Assembly: GCA_026126105.1 (NCBI GenBank)
Contig: JAHCJV010000049.1
Coordinates: 1 to 41,203 of the forward strand
Source: Enhydrobacter sp.
GTDB lineage: Bacteria; Pseudomonadota; Alphaproteobacteria; Reyranellales; Reyranellaceae
Direction: 5' to 3'
Length of the DNA stretch: 41,203 nucleotides
Shown: one piece after another, positions 1 to 8,250 of the stretch
Numbering within the stretch: position 1 is the stretch's first letter
Layout: every line of letters begins with the position of its first letter
The notes under the pieces: model-generated
Databases searched by the model: none
The model's input: only the letters and a program-made list of their open reading frames with translations
What the model was told of the DNA's origin: nothing
Translations under genes and position numbers: made by a program

Positions 1-376
1 GCTCGGTCGACGCGATCGGGCCCTTGCCGTCGATCGGATTGCCGAGACCGTCGACCACGCGGCCGAGCAGGCCCTTGCCGACGGGAACGTCGACGATGGC
101 GCCGGTACGCTTGACGGTGTCGCCCTCGCGGATCGTGCGATCCTCACCGAAGATCACGACGCCGACATTGTCGCTCTCGAGATTCAGCGCCATGCCTTTG
201 ATGCCGCCGGGAAACTCGACCATTTCGCCGGCCTTGACGCTGTCGAGCCCGTAGACGCGGGCGATACCGTCACCGACGGAGAGGACCTGGCCGACCTCGG
301 CGACTTCGGCCTCGTTGCCGAAGTTGGCGATCTGCTGCTTGAGAATGGCCGAGATCTCGGCCGCACGAATATCCAT
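1..376 (-). CDS. atpA: ATP synthase F1 subunit alpha (5' part, cut by window edge)
   Basis: This is the first ~125 residues of the alpha subunit of the F1 catalytic head, which carries the non-catalytic nucleotide sites of the proton-driven ATP synthase on the cytoplasmic face of the inner membrane. The start MDIRAAEISAILKQQI and the following beta-barrel region (about residues 25-95, with GIARVYGLD and GEMVEFPGG) are typical. The P-loop domain lies beyond the window. The ATG shares its A with the TAA stop of atpH (TAATG), so the two genes are probably translationally coupled. Family identity is certain; only completeness is limited by the window. Confidence 0.97.
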   Translation of the reverse strand, partial: MDIRAAEISAILKQQIANFGNEAEVAEVGQVLSVGDGIARVYGLDSVKAGEMVEFPGGIKGMALNLESDNVGVVIFGEDRTIREGDTVKRTGAIVDVPVGKGLLGRVVDGLGNPIDGKGPIASTE

Positions 377-933
377 TAGGCAACTCCCTTCATGGCAAGC
401 TGCAAGCGCTGCAGCTTGCTGCGGATGGACGAATCGAACAGACGCGAGCCGACCTTCACGACGAGACCGCCGAGAATGTCCGGTTCGACGCGCGCGTCGA
501 TGGAAACCTTTGCGCCGCCCAGGACCGAACGCAGCGTATCGGTGAGCTGCTGCAGCTGGGCATCGGTCAACGGAACGGCCGAGGTCACGGTGGCCGTCGT
601 TTCACCTCGGCGACGTGCAAGCTCGGCCAGGTAACCGGCGGCCATCGCTGGCAGCTCGCGGGCACGGCCGTTCGCGGCGACCGTGCCGATGAAGCTGCGC
701 GTCAGACCCGTGATGCCGGCGGCGTCGAGCACGGCCAGCAATGCCTTGCCCTGCAGATCGCGGCCGATCACCGGGCTGCCGATCAGGCGCCGGAGATCGG
801 CGCTCTCGGCAAGCAGCTTGCGAAAAGTATCGAGGTCCCGCGCCACTGAATCGAGCGCTTTGGCATTGTCAGCCAGCTCGAAGAGGGCGCTGGCATAGCG
901 GCCGGCAACGCCGGTCGTGGCGGTTGTTGACAC
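376..933 (-). CDS. atpH: ATP synthase F1 subunit delta
   Basis: The delta subunit (OSCP-type) joins the top of the alpha/beta head to the peripheral stalk of ATP synthase. The product is 185 residues, the normal length. The N-terminal helical domain begins TGVAGRYASALFELA, and the C-terminal region has the conserved GGLVVKVGSRLFDSSIRSKL block near residues 155-175. I chose the GTG at 933 because GGGAGAGG lies 8 bases upstream and the protein then begins at the usual point; the in-frame ATG at 1041 would add 36 residues with no family likeness. It is the first gene of the atp operon, followed directly by atpA with a one-base stop/start overlap. Confidence 0.95.
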   Translation of the reverse strand: MSTTATTGVAGRYASALFELADNAKALDSVARDLDTFRKLLAESADLRRLIGSPVIGRDLQGKALLAVLDAAGITGLTRSFIGTVAANGRARELPAMAAGYLAELARRRGETTATVTSAVPLTDAQLQQLTDTLRSVLGGAKVSIDARVEPDILGGLVVKVGSRLFDSSIRSKLQRLQLAMKGVA

Positions 934-1045
934 GATAACAGCCTCTCCCTGCCCATCGCCCGGGCCGGCAAGTCCTTGATTCGCCTTCGCATTTTCCGAG
1001 AGAATGAACCCCCATCCCGGAAAAGCGCGCGTTGCTACCATGCGG

Positions 1046-1062
1046 CCTTGCTCCGCGCAAGG
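1046..1062 (-). terminator. Weak hairpin between priA and atpH
   Basis: A perfect 6-bp stem (CCTTGC/GCAAGG) with a 5-base loop lies about 42 bases after the priA stop. No U-run follows it, so it is at best a weak or Rho-assisted terminator separating priA from the atp operon. The rest of the 934-1104 gap must carry the atp promoter, but I see no convincing -35/-10 pair. Confidence 0.25.
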
Positions 1063-1104
1063 TTGCCAAAACCCGCGAAATACCTGCCTTTTCCGCGCGT
1101 TCCG

Positions 1105-3336
1105 TTAAAGGAATGAATAGGGATCGACGTCGATTTGCAAGCGTACTGAAGCGGGTAGGCCAATTTGCCCGAGCCACGCACGCAGTAGAGGTTGCACTGC
1201 GGTATCCCGGCCGGTCTTCAGAAGAAATCGCCGCCGATGTCGCCCGCGCAGCAGAGCCATCGGCGCCACCGACGGGCCGAGCACGGTGATCCCGTCCTTC
1301 TGCGGGACATTACGGGCAATTGCTGCGCAGACATTGTCCACCGCCACCGGATCCGGGCCCGAGATGATGAGGGACGCAAGGCGACCATAAGGGGGCATAC
1401 CGGCTGCGGAGCGGCCAGCCAGCTCGGCGGCCACGAAGCGGTCCCGATCATTGGCAACCAGCGCCTGCATTACCGGATGCTCGGGGGCGTGGGTCTGGAT
1501 CAGGGCCCGGCCCGGCCTCTCGTGGCGACCGGCGCGGCCCGCCACCTGGTAAAGCAGCTGAAACGTCCGCTCGGCGGCGCGCAGGTCACCACCGTTCAGT
1601 CCCAGATCGGCATCGATCACGGCAACCAATGTGAGCTTGGGGAAGTGGTGGCCCTTGGCCGCCATCTGCGTGCCGATCAGAATGTCGATTTCGCCAGCGA
1701 TCATCCGCTCGATCGCGGCGGTCGCCTCTTCGCGACTCGCCAGCGAATCGGATGTGAAGAGTTCGACGCGCGCCTCGGGAAATGCGGCATGCGCCTCCTC
1801 CGCCAGCCGTTCAACCCCCGGGCCACAGGCGACGAAGTGATCGACCGCACCGCACGATTTGCAGGTTGTCGCCGGCGCCTCGCTGTAGCCGCAGTGATGG
1901 CAAACCAGCATGCGCCGAAAGCGATGCTCGACGAGCCAGGCGGAACATTGCGGACACTCGATTCCCTTGCCGCAGGACCGGCAGAGCGTGATCGGCGCGT
2001 AGCCGCGGCGGTTGAGGAAAAGCAGCGTCTGCTCGCCAGCGGCCAATGCCGTCTGCATCGCGTCGAGCACCGGCGGCGATAGCCAGCGGCCACGTTCGGG
2101 AGGCAGCCGCTTGAGATCGACGGCGGCGATCGTCGCGAGTTGGTTGCTGCCGTGTCGCGCCGGCAGATGCAGCGCGCTGTAGCGACCCGAAGCGACGTTC
2201 ATGATGCTTTCGAGCGATGGCGTTGCGGAGGCGAGCACGATCGGCGCCGCAACCAGGCGGGCACGCACCACCGCCATGTCGCGTGCGTTATAGCACACGC
2301 CCTCTTCCTGCTTGAACGAGGTGTCGTGCTCCTCGTCGACCACGACAAGGCCGAGGTCAGCGAATGGCAGGAACAGCGCCGAGCGCGCGCCCACCACGAC
2401 GCCGATGCGGCCATCGGCGATAGCCCGCCAGGTTTCGCGTCGCTCGAGACTGGTCAGACCAGAATGCCATACCGCTGGCGTGCAGCCAAAGCGATCCTCG
2501 AAGCGGTTCAGCCATTGAGCGGTCAGCGCAATCTCCGGCAGGAGAACCAGGACCTGCCGCTCGATCGACAGCGCCGCCGCAATCGCTTCGAAATAGACCT
2601 CGGTCTTGCCCGCGCCGGGCACCCCGTCGAGCAGGGTCGCAGAGAAGGCCCGTGCCTTCACACTTTCGATCAGGGCGTCGGCTGCCGCCTTCTGCGCTGG
2701 CGACAGTGTCGGGCCATCGCGTCCTCCGTCGGGTCGCGGGAAGGAACGGCGCACGGTGCGTTCCGCGGCGTCAAGCAGGCCTACGGCCGCCATCGACTTG
2801 ACCACCGAGCCGCCAACGCCGGCGAGCTGGGCGAGCTCCGCCGCCGCCATCGCCGGCCCTCCGCTGAGCGCTTCGAGCACGCGGCGTCGCGCCGGGGTAA
2901 GTTTCCGCGTATCGCCCGCGCCGGCTGAAGGCTGGTACACGGTCTCAGTCTTCGGCGCCTCGAGCGCGGAAGGAGAGCTCATCGCCATGCGCAGCACGGC
3001 ACCCGGCGGCGCGAGCGTATAGGCCGCAACCCAGTCGATGAACCGGCGGAGCGGAGGGGGCATCGGCAAGGCCGGCAGAACTTCGATGATGTCCCGCAGC
3101 TTGGCGACGGCCACCTCGCCCGTGCCTTCACCCCAGACCACGCCCAAGGTCTCGCGTTTTCCCAGCGGTACGATTACGAAGTGACCGACCGCAACATACA
3201 GGCCTTCTGGAACCTTGTAGTCGTAGGCGTCCGCCAGTGGCAGAGGCAGCAGCACGCGCACCGTCCGAACGGTGTTTTCGGGGCCGTGCCCATCTGCTAC
3301 AAATTGTACTGCGCGCGCGTCCGAACCACTCGCCAT
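1105..3336 (-). CDS. priA: Primosomal helicase PriA (replication restart)
   Basis: PriA recognises stalled or repaired forks and reloads the replicative helicase. The 743-residue product has the N-terminal fork-binding domain (about 25-120), a winged-helix region, then an SF2 helicase core: Walker A GVPGAGKT at 238-245, DEEH box at 334-337, and SATPS at 370-374. Eight cysteines at about 452, 455, 461, 464, 479, 482, 492 and 495 form the two zinc sites. The assigned ATG lies only 13 bp from the divergent fsa start and has no clear ribosome site. Translation could begin at a downstream GTG (about residue 27), since family homology starts near residue 25. The gene is followed by atpH, a common alphaproteobacterial order. 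Confidence 0.95.
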   Translation of the reverse strand: MASGSDARAVQFVADGHGPENTVRTVRVLLPLPLADAYDYKVPEGLYVAVGHFVIVPLGKRETLGVVWGEGTGEVAVAKLRDIIEVLPALPMPPPLRRFIDWVAAYTLAPPGAVLRMAMSSPSALEAPKTETVYQPSAGAGDTRKLTPARRRVLEALSGGPAMAAAELAQLAGVGGSVVKSMAAVGLLDAAERTVRRSFPRPDGGRDGPTLSPAQKAAADALIESVKARAFSATLLDGVPGAGKTEVYFEAIAAALSIERQVLVLLPEIALTAQWLNRFEDRFGCTPAVWHSGLTSLERRETWRAIADGRIGVVVGARSALFLPFADLGLVVVDEEHDTSFKQEEGVCYNARDMAVVRARLVAAPIVLASATPSLESIMNVASGRYSALHLPARHGSNQLATIAAVDLKRLPPERGRWLSPPVLDAMQTALAAGEQTLLFLNRRGYAPITLCRSCGKGIECPQCSAWLVEHRFRRMLVCHHCGYSEAPATTCKSCGAVDHFVACGPGVERLAEEAHAAFPEARVELFTSDSLASREEATAAIERMIAGEIDILIGTQMAAKGHHFPKLTLVAVIDADLGLNGGDLRAAERTFQLLYQVAGRAGRHERPGRALIQTHAPEHPVMQALVANDRDRFVAAELAGRSAAGMPPYGRLASLIISGPDPVAVDNVCAAIARNVPQKDGITVLGPSVAPMALLRGRHRRRFLLKTGRDTAVQPLLRAWLGQIGLPASVRLQIDVDPYSFL

Positions 3337-3349
3337 TGGGGTAGTTTAT

Positions 3350-4006
3350 ATGAAGTTCTTCGTGGATACCGCGGATGTCGCCGAGATCAAGGACCTTGCG
3401 GCGTCAGGCCTGCTTGATGGCGTGACCACCAATCCCTCGCTCATCATGAAGGCTGACCGCCCCATGCTCGAGGTGATCGAGGAAATCTGTGACATCGTCC
3501 CTGGCCCGGTCAGTGCTGAAACAGTCGCCATCGATCACAAGACCATGCTGGAAGAAGGCAGGAAGCTTGCAAAGATCGCCAAGAATGTGGCGGTCAAGGT
3601 GCCGCTGACGCCGGACGGTCTCAAGACCTGCAAGGCGCTGCGTTCCGAAGGGACAATGGTCAACGTCACGCTTTGTTTCTCGGCGGGCCAGGCGCTGCTC
3701 GCGGCCAAGGCCGAAGCCAGCTTCGTTTCGCCCTTCATCGGCCGCATCGACGACAACGGCCATGACGGGATGGCGCTGATCGCCGAGATCATGACGATCT
3801 ACCGCCAGTATCCGCATTTCAGGACCGAGGTGCTGGCAGCCTCGATCCGCCACACCCAACACATCATTCAGGCGGCGAAGCTTGGCGCCCATGTCGTGAC
3901 CGCGCCACCAAACGTGCTGCGCGGCCTGTTCAAGCATGTCCTGACCGACAATGGATTGAAGGCCTTCCTCGACGACTGGAAGAAGACCGGGCAGTCCATC
4001 CTGTGA
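3350..4006 (+). CDS. fsa: Fructose-6-phosphate aldolase / transaldolase (small FSA-TalC type)
   Basis: A 218-residue class I aldolase of the short transaldolase family, acting in the non-oxidative pentose phosphate branch; members either transfer dihydroxyacetone units or cleave fructose 6-phosphate. The start MKFFVDTAD carries the conserved Asp6, TTNPS is at 26-30, and the Schiff-base lysine is K83 in VAVKVPLT. The ATG at 3350 was chosen because the protein then starts at the family N-terminus and GGGG lies 8 bases upstream; an in-frame ATG at 3272 adds 26 unrelated residues. Its TGA overlaps the GTG of the next gene (GTGA). Sequence alone does not decide between transaldolase and aldolase activity. 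Confidence 0.93.
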   Translation: MKFFVDTADVAEIKDLAASGLLDGVTTNPSLIMKADRPMLEVIEEICDIVPGPVSAETVAIDHKTMLEEGRKLAKIAKNVAVKVPLTPDGLKTCKALRSEGTMVNVTLCFSAGQALLAAKAEASFVSPFIGRIDDNGHDGMALIAEIMTIYRQYPHFRTEVLAASIRHTQHIIQAAKLGAHVVTAPPNVLRGLFKHVLTDNGLKAFLDDWKKTGQSIL

Positions 4007-4728
4007 GCGGCGAAGGCACCGTAACAGCTCCTGACGGATCGGGGCGGCAGGTCAAGCTGATCACCGCCGACGACGTGGTGGCCTACCTGAAGGCCCACCC
4101 CGACTTCTTCGAGAAGCATGCGGAGCTTGCGGCCGAGGTCGCCCCGCGTGCGCAGGGTCCGGGCGTGATCGACATGCAGCAGGCGATCCTCAAGCGCCTG
4201 CGCGGCGAGATCGACAAGCTGAAGACCGAACGCACCGAGATCATCGCCAACTCCAAGCAGAACCAGATCGTCCAGAACCGCATCCAGGCGGCGGTAATCA
4301 GCATCATCCAGGCGACGACCTTCGAGAAGATGATCCATGTCGTGACGCACGAGCTGCCCGAGCTGCTCGACGTCGATTTCATCACGCTCGCGATCGAAGC
4401 CAATGCCGACGCGCCCAAGCGGGCACCGGCCCGCGGCGTGTATGTGCTGGCGCCGGGAGCGATCGATGCCGCGATCGGTCCGGAGAAGCAAGCTCGCCTG
4501 CGCAGCCACATCATCGGGGAGGACGCCTTCTTTGGCGACACCGCGCGCTTCGTGAAGTCCGACGTGCTGGTACGCCTGCGTGTTTCCCTGGGCTCGCCCG
4601 ACGGCGTGATGTGCTTCGGCGCACGGGATCCGGAGGCCTTCGGCCCGGACATGTCGACCGAGCTGCTGTTCTTCCTCGCCAAGGTGTTGGAAAACACCAT
4701 ACGCGCCTGGCTCGATTTGCCCGAGTGA
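4003..4728 (+). CDS. DUF484 family GAF-like protein
   Basis: A 241-residue cytoplasmic protein of the DUF484 family. The N-terminal motif ITADDVVAYLKAHPDFFEKH (about 19-38) is the family hallmark. It is followed by a helical stretch with coiled-coil character (about 62-95) and a GAF-like domain from about 100 to the end. Its ligand and role are not established; members sit beside xerC in many proteobacteria, which suggests a link to chromosome or cell-cycle maintenance. The GTG start overlaps the fsa stop (GTGA), and its own TGA overlaps the xerC GTG in the same way. No catalytic residues are apparent. Confidence 0.88.
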   Translation: MSGEGTVTAPDGSGRQVKLITADDVVAYLKAHPDFFEKHAELAAEVAPRAQGPGVIDMQQAILKRLRGEIDKLKTERTEIIANSKQNQIVQNRIQAAVISIIQATTFEKMIHVVTHELPELLDVDFITLAIEANADAPKRAPARGVYVLAPGAIDAAIGPEKQARLRSHIIGEDAFFGDTARFVKSDVLVRLRVSLGSPDGVMCFGARDPEAFGPDMSTELLFFLAKVLENTIRAWLDLPE

Positions 4729-5681
4729 CGACAGACCTCCAGACCGGTGGAACTGCAGCCGCGCGCGAGGCATGGCGCGACTGGTTGAAGAGCGAGAGGC
4801 GGCTGTCGGCCCACACCTTGATCGCTTACGAACACGACATCGACAGCTTTCTTGGCTTCATGGCCAGGTATCTCGGCACCGCGCCGACGCTCGCCGCATT
4901 GAGCAAATTGAAGCCGGCCGAGTTTCGCGCGTGGCTGGCCGAGCGCGCCCGGCAGGGCATGGCCCGCACCTCGACGGCGCGCGCCTTCTCCTCCGTGCGG
5001 TCCTTCTTCCGCTTCCTCGACCAGCGCGGCCTGGCTCACAACGCGAGCATCGCCGCCATCCAGACGCCAAAGCTGCCCCGCTCCGTCCCCAAGGCGCTCT
5101 CCGAACGCGACATGGAGGAGTTGCTCGATACGCCATCGGAGCAGGAACGCGAGGCCTGGGTCGATCTCCGCGACGCCGCCATTCTCTTGCTGCTTTACGG
5201 CGCAGGCTTGCGCATCGGCGAGGCGCTCGGGCTCGCCAAGGGCACGGTCGACGGCCTGCTGGCGCGCGGCGGCGACACGCTCGCCATCACCGGCAAGGGC
5301 AACAAGACCCGGCTGGTGCCGCTTCTTCCCCAAGCGATCGAGGCCATGTCTGCCTATAGTGCTGGGTGCCCCTTCATGAATGCGCTGGGGCCAACGCACG
5401 CGTTTTTTCTTGGCGCGCGTGGGGGGCCGCTCGATCCGGCGATCGTGCAGAAACGAGTGCGCGAGCTTCGCCGACAGCTCGGCCTGCCCGACAGCGTGAC
5501 GCCGCACGCGCTACGGCACTCCTTCGCCACGCACCTGCTCGGCGCCGGCGGCGATCTGCGCACCATCCAGGAGCTGCTGGGGCACGCAAGCCTCTCGACG
5601 ACGCAACGTTACACCGATGTCGACGCCGCGCGGCTAAGCGCCGTCTATCGGGCCGCCCATCCGCGCGCCAAGGCGCGCTGA
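4725..5681 (+). CDS. xerC: Tyrosine recombinase XerC (chromosome dimer resolution)
   Basis: XerC works with XerD at dif sites to resolve chromosome dimers. The 318-residue product has an N-terminal SAM-like core-binding domain (about 13-105) and a C-terminal catalytic domain. The catalytic set is complete: R163 in GAGLRIGEAL, K191 in ITGKGNK, H261 and R264 in HALRHSFATH, H287 in LLGHASL and nucleophile Y296 in TTQRYTDV. The GTG start at 4725 overlaps the DUF484 stop and places the core-binding domain at the usual distance. The stop is 12 bp from the convergent hydrolase stop. XerD-like paralogues are hard to exclude, but the DUF484-xerC context favours XerC. Confidence 0.93.
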   Translation: MTTDLQTGGTAAAREAWRDWLKSERRLSAHTLIAYEHDIDSFLGFMARYLGTAPTLAALSKLKPAEFRAWLAERARQGMARTSTARAFSSVRSFFRFLDQRGLAHNASIAAIQTPKLPRSVPKALSERDMEELLDTPSEQEREAWVDLRDAAILLLLYGAGLRIGEALGLAKGTVDGLLARGGDTLAITGKGNKTRLVPLLPQAIEAMSAYSAGCPFMNALGPTHAFFLGARGGPLDPAIVQKRVRELRRQLGLPDSVTPHALRHSFATHLLGAGGDLRTIQELLGHASLSTTQRYTDVDAARLSAVYRAAHPRAKAR

Positions 5682-5693
5682 CGGCGCCTCCGG

Positions 5694-6536
5694 TCAGAGC
5701 GGAAGAGTCCGCGCCAGGAAGGCCTTCACATCGGCCACGAACATCTTCCAGGCGGCCTCGTTGGCGCCGTAGTGCGCGCCGCAGCAGCCGCCCGGCTTGC
5801 TTCGGTTGCCGACGCCGCCGAGATAGCGCACCGGAAGGCCGAGAGCGTCGAAGCTGTGATGCGCGTTGGGGTAGACGTGCGTCTCGAGCAGATCGCGATC
5901 GGCCACGATCCTGTCGAGCAGGGATTGGCATTGCTGGACCGGCGTCCAGTCGTCGAGCGCGCCCATCGCGATCATCGTCGGCAGGCGTGGCCGAAGCTTC
6001 GGTCCGATCGCCTCGCCCAGCCCGCAGTCGGGATAGACCAGCACGGCGGCGCGCCACGCGCTCGCCGAGCGGGCATCGGTCCGTGCCGACAGCGCGCGCA
6101 GCAACCCCACGCCGCCGCCATAGGAGTAGGCCATGAAGGCATGCTGCGACGGTTTGACGAAATCCTGCCGATCGAGCCACAGACTGGCCGCATCGATGTC
6201 GTAGGCGCGCTTCTCCGCATCGGCCTGAGTCGGCCAATTTCGGCCGCAGACGTCCTTCAGCCCGCGCGACGAGAAGCTGTCCACGACCAGCGCAACGTAG
6301 CCCCAGCTCTTCAGCAGCCCCGCCATCCGGGCGTTGTTGGCGCCCACGCCGCCGCAGCCATGGAAGATCGCCACTGCCGGTGCGCGTCCCGCCGCGGCGG
6401 GACGATAGAGCTGGGCCGGAATGTCGACTCTCAGTTCGGGCGATCCGCCGTCGACCTTCACGCGTACGGACTGCTGGGCGAGCACGGGAAGCGCCGCCAG
6501 CAGCACGGATACCAGGACGCTCACGGCAAGACGCAT
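5694..6536 (-). CDS. Secreted dienelactone-hydrolase-family alpha/beta hydrolase
   Basis: A 280-residue alpha/beta hydrolase with a Sec signal peptide (hydrophobic core 3-19, likely cleavage after VLAQ near residue 21), so probably periplasmic. The oxyanion region is IFHGCGG (58-63), the nucleophile Ser138 lies in AYSYGGG, the acid is Asp195 or Asp196 in ALDDWTP, and the base is His226 or His227 in NAHHSFD. Members act on lactone, ester or carboxylester bonds; the substrate here cannot be read from sequence. Cysteines at 61, 97, 171, 203 and a CC pair near the C-terminus could form disulfides after export. It is convergent with xerC and not clearly in an operon. Confidence 0.85.
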   Translation of the reverse strand: MRLAVSVLVSVLLAALPVLAQQSVRVKVDGGSPELRVDIPAQLYRPAAAGRAPAVAIFHGCGGVGANNARMAGLLKSWGYVALVVDSFSSRGLKDVCGRNWPTQADAEKRAYDIDAASLWLDRQDFVKPSQHAFMAYSYGGGVGLLRALSARTDARSASAWRAAVLVYPDCGLGEAIGPKLRPRLPTMIAMGALDDWTPVQQCQSLLDRIVADRDLLETHVYPNAHHSFDALGLPVRYLGGVGNRSKPGGCCGAHYGANEAAWKMFVADVKAFLARTLPL

Positions 6537-6583
6537 CGCGCGACTATGCCATGGGCGCGCTCTCGATGCGGCGCGAGAGGTGA

Positions 6584-7159
6584 TTACTTTGCCGCCACTG
6601 GCTGCTTGAAGACCGGCACGCCCTCGACCCGATCATCGAGCGCCTCGGCGCCCTCGGTCGGCAGGACCTTCACGTAGTTCAGCGCGGCGTTGATGTCGTC
6701 CTTCCAGATCTCCTTGGGAAGATCGTAGACGAACTCGACGCCGTAGCCGTTGGGGTCATGGATATAGAGGCTGTGCGTCATGCCGTGCTCGACCCGGCGG
6801 TCGAACTTCACGCCCTTCTTCTGAAGGTACTCGAGGTGCTCGAGCCAGGCCTCGCGGCTCGGCATCGTGATGGCGATGTGATTGACCGCAACCGGCATGC
6901 CGAACATGGACCAGTTCTCGGGCGGCTTCGGCAGGGCCGTGTTCTCGACCAGCGCGACGTCGTGGTGATGGCTCGTGCCATCCTCCCGGACGCCGCTGTA
7001 GAAGCGCATCTTGGGTGGATTGGGGCGCTCGGCCGTCGGCGTCAGCTGCCCGACCTGGCGGAAGCCAACGATCTCGGTCCAGAAGCGGTGGGATTCCTCG
7101 ATATCGCGGACGTTCAACACGAGATGGTTGATGCCGCGCGGCGTGACCGGCTTGTCCAT
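6584..7159 (-). CDS. VOC-family metalloprotein (glyoxalase / extradiol dioxygenase fold)
   Basis: A 191-residue vicinal-oxygen-chelate protein with two beta-alpha-beta-beta-beta modules: 9-75 (INHLVLNVRD) and 90-150 (VNHIAITMPS). Likely metal ligands are H12, H65 or H66 in the HHHD run, H94 and E142 in GVEFVYDL, a pattern closer to ring-cleaving dioxygenases than to glyoxalase I. The phrase HDPNGYGVEF is typical of the catechol 2,3-dioxygenase-like branch. A GGAGG ribosome site lies 8 bases before the ATG. The substrate is unknown. It is divergent from the secreted repeat protein downstream of 7311, with a shared 152-bp upstream region. Confidence 0.85.
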   Translation of the reverse strand: MDKPVTPRGINHLVLNVRDIEESHRFWTEIVGFRQVGQLTPTAERPNPPKMRFYSGVREDGTSHHHDVALVENTALPKPPENWSMFGMPVAVNHIAITMPSREAWLEHLEYLQKKGVKFDRRVEHGMTHSLYIHDPNGYGVEFVYDLPKEIWKDDINAALNYVKVLPTEGAEALDDRVEGVPVFKQPVAAK

Positions 7160-7251
7160 GGAAAGGTTCCTCCTGTTCGGCGATCATACCCCTTCCTCCT
7201 CACCGGGGAAAACGCCCGTCAGACCCGACGCAACAAAATTTCGACCTGGCT

Positions 7252-7280
7252 GGAATAAGCCGGCTCCAGGGGCGTCTCTC
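7252..7280 (+). promoter_or_regulatory. Candidate ECF-sigma promoter for the repeat protein/sigma/anti-sigma cassette
   Basis: GGAATAA at 7252-7258 resembles the GGAAC-type -35 element of extracytoplasmic-function promoters. It is followed after exactly 16 bases by TCTCTC at 7275-7280, close to TC-rich ECF -10 elements. The pair lies 32 bases upstream of the ATG at 7312, whose ribosome site GGGAGA is close by. Autoregulation by the ECF sigma factor encoded two genes downstream is inferred, not shown. Confidence 0.4.
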
Positions 7281-7311
7281 TCTCGGCACATCGCCAGATA
7301 CGGGAGAATTC

Positions 7312-7692
7312 ATGCTCAAAGCACTCGCCACCACCACCATTGCCCTGGCCCTTGTGGCCGGAACCGCCATTGCCGCCGAGCCGGCCTCACCGGCCCCCAC
7401 CGCCAAGAACGGCATGTTCGTCACGGCCAAGGGCTTGACACTCTATACGTTCGACAAGGACAGCGCCGGCAAGTCGGTCTGCAACGGCCCCTGCGCTGCC
7501 AACTGGCCGCCGGCTCTGGCCGTCGACGGAGCCAAGCCGATGGGCGCCTGGACGATCGTCACCCGAGACGACGGCTTGAAACAGTGGGCCTACAACGGCA
7601 AGCCGGTCTATGCCTTTGCCAAAGACAAAAAGCCTGGCGACACGACGGGCGATGGCTTCCTGAATGGCGCCTGGCACGTCGCCAAGCCGTAA
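7312..7692 (+). CDS. Secreted COG4315-type protein with Yx(FWY)xxD repeats
   Basis: A 126-residue exported protein: signal peptide 1-22 (cleavage probably after AIAA), then two 'secreted repeat' units. The family motif appears as YTFDKD at 45-50 and YAFAKD at 100-105. Cys57 and Cys61 (CNGPC) could form a disulfide or bind a cofactor. There is no lipobox cysteine at the cleavage site, so it is more likely soluble in the periplasm than a lipoprotein. The family function is unknown; members often accompany ECF sigma/anti-sigma pairs, as here. It is probably the first gene of that cassette and a target of the sigma factor. Confidence 0.88.
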   Translation: MLKALATTTIALALVAGTAIAAEPASPAPTAKNGMFVTAKGLTLYTFDKDSAGKSVCNGPCAANWPPALAVDGAKPMGAWTIVTRDDGLKQWAYNGKPVYAFAKDKKPGDTTGDGFLNGAWHVAKP

Positions 7693-7700
7693 ACCGGCTT

Positions 7701-7723
7701 CGGCGCCGGCGAACCCGGCGCCG
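7701..7723 (+). promoter_or_regulatory. Strong intercistronic hairpin before the ECF sigma gene
   Basis: A perfect 9-bp GC-only stem (CGGCGCCGG/CCGGCGCCG) with a 5-base loop begins 8 bases after the repeat-protein stop and ends 20 bases before the sigma-factor ATG. It has no proper U-run, so it may stabilise the upstream message or only partly reduce read-through, making the secreted protein more abundant than the sigma factor. Confidence 0.5.
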
Positions 7724-7743
7724 AGTCCTCTTGGATTGAGCCG

Positions 7744-8250
7744 ATGGCCGACCCTGGCCCGCTGATCGAGCCGCACATCCCGGCCTTGCGCCGCTACGCG
7801 TTCGCGTTGCTGCGCGACCACGACCGCGCCGACGACCTGGTGCAGGACACGCTGGAACGCGCCCTGTCGCGCTGGCTGCTGCGCCGGGCGGACGGCGACG
7901 TGCGCGCGTGGCTGTTCACCATCCTGCGCAACCTGCATGTCAGCACGTGGCGGCGCGAACGAAGGCACGGCGTCGGGGTGGCGATCGACGATATAACAAT
8001 CCCTGCGATTGCCGCTCGTCAGGACACCGCGCTGGAAGTGCGCGACGTACTGGCGGTGCTCGAGCAACTGCCGGAGGAGCAGAAGTCGTTGCTGCTGCTG
8101 GTCGGCGTCGAGGACTTTTCCTATGACGATGCCGCGCGCATCCTCGGTATGCCGATCGGCACCGTAATGTCGCGGCTGTCGCGCGCACGGCAAAGACTTC
8201 GCTCGGCCGTCGAGACCGGCAAGGTCGCGCTGCTTCGGAGAGTGAAATGA
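7744..8250 (+). CDS. ECF RNA polymerase sigma factor
   Basis: A 168-residue group IV sigma factor. Region 2 spans about 10-75, with the core-binding helix LLRDHDRADDLVQDTLERAL and the WLFTILRN segment near 57-64. Region 4 spans about 105-155, with the helix-turn-helix FSYDDAARILGMPIGTVMSRL. It would direct polymerase to promoters of the GGAAC type. Its TGA overlaps the anti-sigma ATG (ATGA), the usual arrangement for a sigma/anti-sigma pair. The inducing signal is unknown, though the secreted neighbour suggests an envelope or oxidative cue. Confidence 0.92.
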   Translation: MADPGPLIEPHIPALRRYAFALLRDHDRADDLVQDTLERALSRWLLRRADGDVRAWLFTILRNLHVSTWRRERRHGVGVAIDDITIPAIAARQDTALEVRDVLAVLEQLPEEQKSLLLLVGVEDFSYDDAARILGMPIGTVMSRLSRARQRLRSAVETGKVALLRRVK

